Shown here piece after piece: positions 50,983-58,199 of a stretch of 64,000 nt of DNA. The stretch covers positions 1 to 64,000 of the forward strand of contig JAUILA010000022.1 of the NCBI GenBank assembly GCA_030432655.1, read 5' to 3'. This DNA is from Bacteroidia bacterium. GTDB lineage: Bacteria > Bacteroidota > Bacteroidia > Cytophagales > Cyclobacteriaceae. Position numbers and translations under genes: made by a program. Positions within the stretch are counted from its first letter, which is position 1. Every line of letters begins with the position of its first letter. The notes beneath the pieces were generated by a model. It did not search any database. It saw only the letters and a list, made by a program, of their open reading frames with translations, and was not told where the DNA came from.

Positions 50983-51055
50983 TTACGGGATCCCCGGTCT
51001 CGCTGACGCTCGCCGGGGATGACAACCTAATCCTCCTGACGCTCGCCGGGGATGA
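50975..51055. repeat. Right-half repeat fragments after the GIY-YIG gene
   Basis: The sequence 50975-51023 (from TTTTCATAG to GGATGACA) matches the right half of the upstream 114-bp units, including GGGATCCCCGGTCTCG and GACGCTCGCCGGGGATGAC. A further copy of CTGACGCTCGCCGGGGATGAC lies at 51035-51055. No left half is present after the gene. Confidence 0.8.
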
Positions 51056-51114
51056 CTTCCTACGCTCAACCGGGTTGCAATAAAACCGATTCGCTCTCCA
51101 GGTGTTAATGGTGC

Positions 51115-52593
51115 ATGGAAATAACCTTGCTTTTCCCTCATCAGCTTTTCAGGGTTAACCCGGCAACTGCAGGAGACCGGGATGTCTTTTTCTTTGAAGA
51201 CCCGCTGTTTTTTACACAATACCGCTTTCACAAAAATAAACTGATCCTTCATCGGGCAACCATGAAATACGCCGCATCGTATCTGGAGCAAAACGATTTC
51301 AAGACATATTACCTCAACTGCCAGGACTACCCTGACTTGTCTACGGTTTTTGAATTGCTCAAAAAAAAGAGCGTAAGCCACATTCATACGTTAAATCCCA
51401 CAGATTACCTTCTTTCCAGGAGACTTCAACGGCTGGCCAAAAAACAAGAGATCGAATTATCACTATATGAATCGCCACTTTTCCTGCTGGACGAAGAGAC
51501 TGTTTCCAGTCGAATGAGCGAAAACAGAAACTATCTCATGGCCCGTTTTTACAAGAAACAACGTCAGGCTATGAATCTTCTTATGGAAGACGATGAGCCA
51601 GCAGGTGGTAAATGGAGTTTTGACAAGGAGAATCGAAAAAAATTACCGGAAGGGGAAGATATCCCTGATATCTACATTCCCCGGGAAAATGAATATGTAC
51701 GGGAAGCTCGCGAATATGTGGAAAAAAATTTCAGTCAAAATCCGGGTGATACAGATCATTTCATCTTTCCTGTAACTTATTACCAGGCAGACAAATGGCT
51801 GGAAGACTTTCTGGAAAACCGTATGCTTAAATTCGGGGATTATGAAGATGCCATAAGCACCACCCATGATTTCCAGTTCCATTCCGTACTAACTCCCGCC
51901 CTGAATATCGGTTTGCTTACCCCCCGGCAGGTGATTGAAAAAACCATGGAATGGCACCGGAAAAAAGACTATCCAATAAATTGCCTCGAAGGATTTATTC
52001 GCCAGATCATCGGCTGGAGGGAATTCATGCGGGGCATTTATGTCATGGAAGGTGTTTTCCAGCGAACCAATAATCATTTCGGGCACTCAAGGAAGCTCCC
52101 GCCATCTTTCTGGGACGGTTCGACCGGCATACAGCCAATTGATGACGTGATTCAAAAGGTGCTTAAATATGGATATGCCCACCATATCGAACGATTGATG
52201 ATTCTTGGCAATTTCATGCTGCTATGTGAATTCGATCCGGACGAGGTCTATCAGTGGTTTATGGAATTGTTTATTGATGCGTATGACTGGGTGATGGTCC
52301 CGAATGTTTATGGCATGATCCTGTTTGCCGACGGCGGACTGTTTGCCACCAAACCATATATTTCAGGTTCAAATTACCTGAGAAAAATGAGTCACTATAA
52401 AAAGTCGGAATGGTGCGATATCTGGGACGGTCTCTACTGGCGTTTTCTCCATGTCAACCGGGAAGAAATGAGCAGGAATCGCCGGATGAACATGGTGATG
52501 AGCCTCCTGGACAGGATGGACAAAAATACCCTTGAAAATCACCTGGAGAATGCTGACAAATTCCTCAATTCAATGAGTCAAAACAAGGATTAA
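51115..52593 (+). CDS. Cryptochrome/photolyase-family protein, FeS-cluster-like class lacking the cluster cysteines
   Basis: A 492-residue flavoprotein. It opens with MEITLLFPHQLF and KYAASYLEQNDFKTYYLNCQD (antenna Rossmann domain). The helical FAD domain has NCLEGFIRQIIGWREFMRGI at about 290-309, HHIERLMILGNFMLLCEFDP and WVMVPNVYGMILFADGGLFATKPYISGSNYL. These are hallmarks of the bacterial PhrB/FeS-BCP branch. In that branch, three Cys follow the SHY motif before the LYW helix. Here the text is SHYKKSEWCDIWDGLYWRFL, with one Cys and a shortened loop. DNA repair or light sensing is inferred. Confidence 0.87.
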   Translation: MEITLLFPHQLFRVNPATAGDRDVFFFEDPLFFTQYRFHKNKLILHRATMKYAASYLEQNDFKTYYLNCQDYPDLSTVFELLKKKSVSHIHTLNPTDYLLSRRLQRLAKKQEIELSLYESPLFLLDEETVSSRMSENRNYLMARFYKKQRQAMNLLMEDDEPAGGKWSFDKENRKKLPEGEDIPDIYIPRENEYVREAREYVEKNFSQNPGDTDHFIFPVTYYQADKWLEDFLENRMLKFGDYEDAISTTHDFQFHSVLTPALNIGLLTPRQVIEKTMEWHRKKDYPINCLEGFIRQIIGWREFMRGIYVMEGVFQRTNNHFGHSRKLPPSFWDGSTGIQPIDDVIQKVLKYGYAHHIERLMILGNFMLLCEFDPDEVYQWFMELFIDAYDWVMVPNVYGMILFADGGLFATKPYISGSNYLRKMSHYKKSEWCDIWDGLYWRFLHVNREEMSRNRRMNMVMSLLDRMDKNTLENHLENADKFLNSMSQNKD

Positions 52594-52649
52594 AGAATAC
52601 CAATTACCGAAATTAGGTTGTATCTTACCAGTATTAAACAGCTGGTGTT

Positions 52650-54104
52650 GTGCGTATTAAATTAACTTTGCTGGTTATTTTTTTACTTGGATCCGGTATA
52701 TCGGTCAGTGGCCAAACAGGACATTACTGGACGCAGCAATATGGAACCAGATCTATGCTTTTGGGCGGTTCGGTGATTGGGGGCGTGGAAGACCTGGGAG
52801 CGGTTTATTATAATCCGGCCCGGCTTGGATTTGTGGAAAACCCCGCCTTTTTACTTAGTGCTGATGTCTATCAATGGCAGCAAATAAAATTCGATGATGC
52901 AGTTGGCGAAAATCAAAACCTGAGCAAATCCGAGTTTGATGGAGTCCCTTCGCTGGCCGCTGGTACCTTCGGCATCAAATTTCTACCCAATCACAAATTT
53001 GCCTATGCCATTCTCAGCCGCAACCGGAGTAATCTGAATTTTGGCTACAACGAAGAACTGGACGGTGACGTTTTCCCTGAGTGGGAAGGGCAGGAACTGT
53101 TCGAGGCAGATGTAAAACTTGGGTCAAGCATCAAAGATACCTGGTGGGGCGTCTCCTGGTCGCATGCACTGAACGACAAAATCAGTCTTGGATCATCATT
53201 CTTCATAAGCAATCTGAAGAACGAACGCACCGCTGCTCTTAATCTCACAGCATGGTCCTTCCAGTATAACACACTTGCTACCTACGATTTCAGCCGTTCC
53301 TTCGGATACGAAAGCTACGGTCTCCTGGCAAAGTTCGGAGCTGCCTTTGCGCTGGAGAACTGGAATCTCGGCATTACCCTGACCACGCCCAGGCTTAACA
53401 TTTATACGAATACCGATTACAATTATCAGAATTATTTCGCCGGTATCCCCGGAGTCACCGCCTTGGACGACTTATATGCAAACAGTTATCAGACAGACAT
53501 GGACCTTAAACTTAAAACCCCGTTTTCGCTGGGGGGAGGTGCCACCTGGCTGATTGGCAGCAGCAAGCTGCATTTCAGCGCGGAATATTTCGGAGGGATT
53601 GATCAATATGAATTATTCAGCGCAGAATCTCATGAGGTCCAGAGCAATCCTGATTCCGTTGTAAATTTCAGTCTGATCGATGAAAATAAACCAGTCGTCA
53701 ATATGGGTTTAGGAGCAGAATGGTATATCAGCCAGCATGTTTCAGCCTATTTAAGCTTTAATACAGACTTCAGCTCGGTTCCGGCTAATGCCGTTAGCTT
53801 CCTTAAAAATGAATCGGTAATCAGTAATTCAAACCTGAAGAACAATAATTATCACGTCGCCGGTGGTGTTGTGCTTAACTTCAAAGGAGCGGATATAACC
53901 ATCGGCTTATCCAGAACAGGTACCAAACAATCTTTACCCCGTCCGGTTTCACTGCCCAGTGAATCAAATAATACCGATGATATTTTTGACCCGAATGAAA
54001 GTGCTCAGTTCAAATGGAGAAGATACATCCTCGTCTTCAGCTTCTCCGTACCATTCCTTGAAGACTATGTTCGCAATAAACTGGATGGCGGAGACAAAGA
54101 GTAA
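52650..54104 (+). CDS. Outer-membrane beta-barrel protein of unknown function
   Basis: A 484-residue exported protein (signal peptide to about residue 21, SVSGQTG). The early HYWTQQYGTRSMLLGGSVIG, then LGAVYYNPARLGFVENPAF, is the FadL/OmpP1-like or related barrel opening in Bacteroidota (PNPARLG-like turn). Repeated aromatic strands follow to the end. Start codon is GTG at 52650. It probably transports hydrophobic compounds or is a structural porin; this is inference. Confidence 0.75.
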   Translation: MRIKLTLLVIFLLGSGISVSGQTGHYWTQQYGTRSMLLGGSVIGGVEDLGAVYYNPARLGFVENPAFLLSADVYQWQQIKFDDAVGENQNLSKSEFDGVPSLAAGTFGIKFLPNHKFAYAILSRNRSNLNFGYNEELDGDVFPEWEGQELFEADVKLGSSIKDTWWGVSWSHALNDKISLGSSFFISNLKNERTAALNLTAWSFQYNTLATYDFSRSFGYESYGLLAKFGAAFALENWNLGITLTTPRLNIYTNTDYNYQNYFAGIPGVTALDDLYANSYQTDMDLKLKTPFSLGGGATWLIGSSKLHFSAEYFGGIDQYELFSAESHEVQSNPDSVVNFSLIDENKPVVNMGLGAEWYISQHVSAYLSFNTDFSSVPANAVSFLKNESVISNSNLKNNNYHVAGGVVLNFKGADITIGLSRTGTKQSLPRPVSLPSESNNTDDIFDPNESAQFKWRRYILVFSFSVPFLEDYVRNKLDGGDKE

Positions 54105-54111
54105 ATCAGCC

Positions 54112-54942
54112 TTACTCGCGATGTGAACGGGTCAGTCCGAACGAATAATGTACCCCCAGCTGAAGCCCCAGTGTAAGCTGCGCCTTTTCCGCGAACAGCT
54201 GGCTGGCATTATTCTCCAGTATCAGGTTAAATGCATCCTCGTTCGTCATGTCTGATATACGGTAATTAACACGCATAAGGGTTGAAAGCACGAGGTGCTT
54301 GCTGAGGTCAATACTCAGTCCCATTGCCCCTGCTATCTGAAATTCCGTATTCCTGAAATCATCTGCTTCACGACTCAGTAACTCCGTAGAATTGATATCT
54401 GAGGGAATGGTATATTCTCCGCTGGCAGCCTGTTCTCCATCCTGTGTGGCAGACGGATACGAGGCCTGGATATCCGCGAAGGACGTTCCATCCGGAATTT
54501 TATAGTTTCCCGCTTCCACATAATAGCTTTCAACAGCTGCAGTCAGCACAGATAACTGGGATCCCAGTGAAAAATTAAACCGTGTAGCCGCGTTGCTTCC
54601 ATTCATGAAATTCAATAACAAAGGAAGGTGAACATATTGCAGGTCAATTTCCTGACCCCCCCTGATCTGATTGGCAACATCAACGATCTCGTAAATCATC
54701 TCCTGGTTTGACAGGATGGATTCCAGGGAAATTCCAAATCCCGGGGTGAGATCATACCCGACGTTTAAACCTATCGGACTGGTCGCCATGGTGAGGGTGG
54801 AATTATACCTGGGGTCTTCGCTTAATCCATTATCAAGCAACAAGGTCGTGTTGACCCCGGTAGTTACCCCTACATGCAATCCTTGCCCAACGGCAGCCAG
54901 CGCTGCAAAAAATAAAACAGCAATACTAAAAATCTTCTTCAC
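54112..54942 (-). CDS. Outer-membrane porin-like beta-barrel protein (PF13568-type)
   Basis: A 276-residue exported protein (signal peptide to about residue 19, LAAVGQG). The sequence GLHVGVTTGVNTTLLLDN, SPIGLNVGYDLTPGFGISLE, then IDLQYVHLPLLLNF, is the outer_membrane beta-barrel_2 pattern with eight to ten strands. No substrate can be assigned. It is convergent with the preceding barrel gene, with 7 bp between stops. Confidence 0.85.
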   Translation of the reverse strand: MKKIFSIAVLFFAALAAVGQGLHVGVTTGVNTTLLLDNGLSEDPRYNSTLTMATSPIGLNVGYDLTPGFGISLESILSNQEMIYEIVDVANQIRGGQEIDLQYVHLPLLLNFMNGSNAATRFNFSLGSQLSVLTAAVESYYVEAGNYKIPDGTSFADIQASYPSATQDGEQAASGEYTIPSDINSTELLSREADDFRNTEFQIAGAMGLSIDLSKHLVLSTLMRVNYRISDMTNEDAFNLILENNASQLFAEKAQLTLGLQLGVHYSFGLTRSHRE

Positions 54943-55033
54943 GGCTAAATCAGTTTTTTTAATATGAATACCCGTGAAAGGTGAATGTAACCCTTAAACT
55001 GATGTAAAATCAGCCATATTCTTACATCCAGGC

Positions 55034-56659
55034 CTATTCAATAAACATTGGAGGATGCTTATCATCATAATCCGTAGCTGCCTGGAATGCCTCACCCAGG
55101 GTGATCAGTGAGGCTTCATCCATATATCCGGAAAGGAAGGTGATACTGGTTGGTGAACCACGGTCATTAAACCCATTGGGCAAAACCAGGCAGGGATGTC
55201 CGGTCAGGTTGGTCATGACCAGCTGCCTTGAGAAGCTCGGGGCGATGATAACATCATACTCTTTGAATATTTCATCCAATGCGCGAATCAGCCGGGTGCG
55301 GATCCGGTTGGCATTCACATATTCGGCAGCAGGTATGAACCTGGCGGAGCGAAAATAATTCGGCCAGGCCCCGGCATCCTGGCGTACCATCATTGAATCC
55401 CTTCCCGACCGTGTAAGCTCATCAAACGCAGCGGATGACTCAGACGCAAGAATGATTGACATGGCCCAGAGGGGAAAATCTTCCGGCAATGTCACGGGAT
55501 CAATGGTCAAACCAAGGCTACGGATCTCCTCCAGTGTTATGCTGTCCTGTACCCGGCCTTCAAAAGCATCAGCCATATAGCCAATACGCAACTCTGTAAG
55601 TGACCTGGAACCATAATTGAATGCGCTTGCGCGGGTCGAGGGGTCCCCGGTGTCAATACCCCGGATCGCGTCGAAAACGATGGCCGCATCCGTGGCACTG
55701 CGTGTGATTGGTCCGACTTTATCCATGGACCAACTCAATGCCATTCCCCCGGTTCTGCTCACCCGCCCGAAGGTAGGACGGAGTCCGGTCGTCCCGCAGC
55801 GGGTGGAAGGAGATACAATCGAGCCGAGTGTCTCTGTTCCGATGGCAAAGGGAACCAGTCCTGCCGAAACGGCGGATGCTGAGCCGGCAGACGATCCGCT
55901 TGACCCTTGTTCAGTATTCCACGGGTTGCGGGTAACGCCGCCATACCAGACATCTCCCATCGCCAGCGCCCCCAGGGTGAGTTTGGCAACAAGTACTGCC
56001 CCTGCATCCCTCAATTTCTGAACCACGGTTGCGGTCTGATCAAGTTCCTGATCTTTGTAGGGCATTGCTCCCCAGCTGGTAATCGTTCCCTCCACGGAAA
56101 ACAGGTCTTTTAACCCGTACGGTATACCGTGCAGCGGACCTTTGTAAAACCCTTCCACCAGGGCCTGATCGGCTGCTTTTGCCTCCTCCAGTGCCTCATT
56201 CTCCAGTAAAGAGACCACACACTCCAGCGTATCCCCATAGGATTTCAGGCGATCAATGTAAAACCTGGTCAATTCAACCGAGCTGATCTTCCTGCTCCTG
56301 ATCAGTGAGGCCAGCTGCACGACTGAATAAAAGGCAAGCTCCTCACGTCGCTCGGGCAAAGCCACCTCCTCAGGAATATTCCAGTCGATCTCCGCCTGCT
56401 CTGCCGGAGTAAAACCGACCATTGCAAGCGGATCAAAGACCAGCGCCGGGACCACATCATTGGTAAGGCCAGCCTGATGCAGCTCATGAATCCTGGACGC
56501 CATTTGCTGCAGGTTGCCCTGCATGGAATCACGTTGTGCGCGAGTCATCTTCAGGTCATAGAAAGGTTCTAAATAACTGGTTGAGTCGAATTCCTGCGCA
56601 TAAGTTTGCCCGCTCATTACGCAAAAGAGAAAAATGATCAGTAGTTTAGGATACGTCAT
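55034..56659 (-). CDS. Amidase signature family hydrolase, exported
   Basis: A 541-residue enzyme with a signal peptide (MTYPKLLIIFLFCVMSGQTY). The amidase signature is complete: the catalytic Lys in GIPYGLKDLF, and the Ser-rich region EQGSSGSSAGSASAVSAGL (cis-Ser and nucleophile Ser), followed by TETLGSIVSPSTRCGTTGLR. The substrate is an unknown amide. I start at ATG 56659 for a clean signal peptide; in-frame ATGs at 56671 and 56701 are alternatives. Confidence 0.88.
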   Translation of the reverse strand: MTYPKLLIIFLFCVMSGQTYAQEFDSTSYLEPFYDLKMTRAQRDSMQGNLQQMASRIHELHQAGLTNDVVPALVFDPLAMVGFTPAEQAEIDWNIPEEVALPERREELAFYSVVQLASLIRSRKISSVELTRFYIDRLKSYGDTLECVVSLLENEALEEAKAADQALVEGFYKGPLHGIPYGLKDLFSVEGTITSWGAMPYKDQELDQTATVVQKLRDAGAVLVAKLTLGALAMGDVWYGGVTRNPWNTEQGSSGSSAGSASAVSAGLVPFAIGTETLGSIVSPSTRCGTTGLRPTFGRVSRTGGMALSWSMDKVGPITRSATDAAIVFDAIRGIDTGDPSTRASAFNYGSRSLTELRIGYMADAFEGRVQDSITLEEIRSLGLTIDPVTLPEDFPLWAMSIILASESSAAFDELTRSGRDSMMVRQDAGAWPNYFRSARFIPAAEYVNANRIRTRLIRALDEIFKEYDVIIAPSFSRQLVMTNLTGHPCLVLPNGFNDRGSPTSITFLSGYMDEASLITLGEAFQAATDYDDKHPPMFIE

Positions 56660-56735
56660 AGTAATGTGCATGGATTTTCCGGAAGTTACGAAATTTCCCA
56701 TGTGCCGAACATACCGTTAATGTAGAATCGTCACC

Positions 56736-57194
56736 ATGAAAAAGCACTTTATCGATCTATTCAAGTACAATGACTGGGCAAATCAGCGAATTATCATTAC
56801 GCTGGAAGAGAACGAAAGTGATGACTACCAGATGCTGCTTCTTCTGAGTCATCTGATCTCCTCCCAGATAGTCTGGCTAAACCGGATCAAGGATCTGCCC
56901 ACCTCTCCCTTTCCGCTCTGGGAAAAATACAAGTTACGGGAGCTTAAAACCATGAATGAGGAAAGCACCAGCAACTGGCTTAACTTCATAGCCAAGCACA
57001 AGGTGGATACTTTCACCGAACTGATCTTTTACAAGAACTCCAAAGGGAAAAAGTTTGAAAGCACCCTGAGGGAAATTATGACCCATGTGGTAAATCACAG
57101 TACCTATCACCGGGCCCAGATGGTAAACATTATGAAGCAGAAACAGATTCAGCCGCCGGTTACCGATTACATAGCCTACAGACGGCTGCTCTAA
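56736..57194 (+). CDS. DinB-family protein
   Basis: A 152-residue four-helix-bundle protein. The three metal-binding His are placed as in DinB/YfiT: one in LLLLSHLISSQIVWLNRIKD, and two in EIMTHVVNHSTYHRAQMV. Members act as thiol transferases or metal-dependent hydrolases in some cases; here the function is open. It is divergent from the amidase gene, with about 75 bp between starts. Confidence 0.9.
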   Translation: MKKHFIDLFKYNDWANQRIIITLEENESDDYQMLLLLSHLISSQIVWLNRIKDLPTSPFPLWEKYKLRELKTMNEESTSNWLNFIAKHKVDTFTELIFYKNSKGKKFESTLREIMTHVVNHSTYHRAQMVNIMKQKQIQPPVTDYIAYRRLL

Positions 57195-57248
57195 ACATTC
57201 AGGCCGGGATACACGTTTTATCCGTATACCTACAAACAACGTGTACCA

Positions 57249-58106
57249 ATGAAAAACCTACCTGTCTTCCTGATTCTCCTGACCCTGACTTTTCCTGCGC
57301 TGGCCCAGGATGGAATTACAGTTTGCCACACACCGGCGATGGAGAGCTTTGCACTCTTTGCTTCCAATAAAAACTTTAACACCGACCACCGGCCGCCGCA
57401 GCCTTATGTGCATCAGTCAGAGGACGGCAGGATGATCACTTTTGATACGCCGGATGGTAAGACCGCAACCGGATTTTACCTGGAGCCAAATGTTGATTCA
57501 GATGAATATCTTTTCGTCTTCCATGAATGGTGGGGGCTGAATGATTATATCAAACGGGAGGCCGAACGCTATTTCAATGATCTTGAAACGGTACATGTCA
57601 TTGCCCTGGACATGTACGATGGAAAAGTGGCGAGTACTCCGGAAGAAGCCGGCAAACTAATGCAGGCAATGAACCAGGAGCGAGGAAGTGCGATTGTGAA
57701 AGGGGCTCTTGACTTTGCCGGCATCAACGCGGAGATTGCCACGGTAGGCTGGTGTTTCGGTGGCGGCTGGTCATTGGAGGCAGGTCTGATCACTTCCGGA
57801 CCCGATGAGGGAGCTGAACTTGTGGGCAGCGTAATGTATTATGGAATGCCTGTTAAAGATATTAACCGTCTTGAATTACTCGAAGGCCCGGTGCTGGGTA
57901 TTTTCGGAAGCCAGGATGAGTGGATAAACCCGGATGTGGTTGACCAGTTCAAAGCTAATATGGCCCAGGCAGGAAAATCTCTGGAGGTCGAAATGTATGA
58001 CGCCGTACATGCCTTTGCCAATCCCAGCAATCCCGATTATAACAAAGAATATGCGGATGAAGCCTATAGAAAGTCACTCGCATTCCTTCAGCATACGTTG
58101 AAATAG
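57249..58106 (+). CDS. Exported dienelactone hydrolase-family protein
   Basis: A 285-residue protein with a signal peptide (to about residue 20, FPALAQD). The dienelactone hydrolase fold shows VFHEWWGLNDYIKREAERY (about residues 89-107), the nucleophile Cys in VGWCFGGGWS, an Asp-region FGSQDEWINPD and the catalytic His in YDAVHAFANP. The family cleaves dienelactones or other esters; export suggests extracellular or periplasmic substrate. Single gene followed by a strong terminator. Confidence 0.9.
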   Translation: MKNLPVFLILLTLTFPALAQDGITVCHTPAMESFALFASNKNFNTDHRPPQPYVHQSEDGRMITFDTPDGKTATGFYLEPNVDSDEYLFVFHEWWGLNDYIKREAERYFNDLETVHVIALDMYDGKVASTPEEAGKLMQAMNQERGSAIVKGALDFAGINAEIATVGWCFGGGWSLEAGLITSGPDEGAELVGSVMYYGMPVKDINRLELLEGPVLGIFGSQDEWINPDVVDQFKANMAQAGKSLEVEMYDAVHAFANPSNPDYNKEYADEAYRKSLAFLQHTLK

Positions 58107-58126
58107 TCCTGAAAAGCAATTAATGA

Positions 58127-58160
58127 AAGTCTCTTCTCCATCACGAAAAGAGACTTTTTT
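58127..58160 (+). terminator. Terminator after the dienelactone hydrolase gene
   Basis: A perfect 9-bp stem AAGTCTCTT (58127-58135) with AAGAGACTT (58148-58156), followed by T residues. Confidence 0.88.
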
Positions 58161-58199
58161 ATGCCTGCCCCAATAGGTGATTTTTCGTAACTTAGGGGC

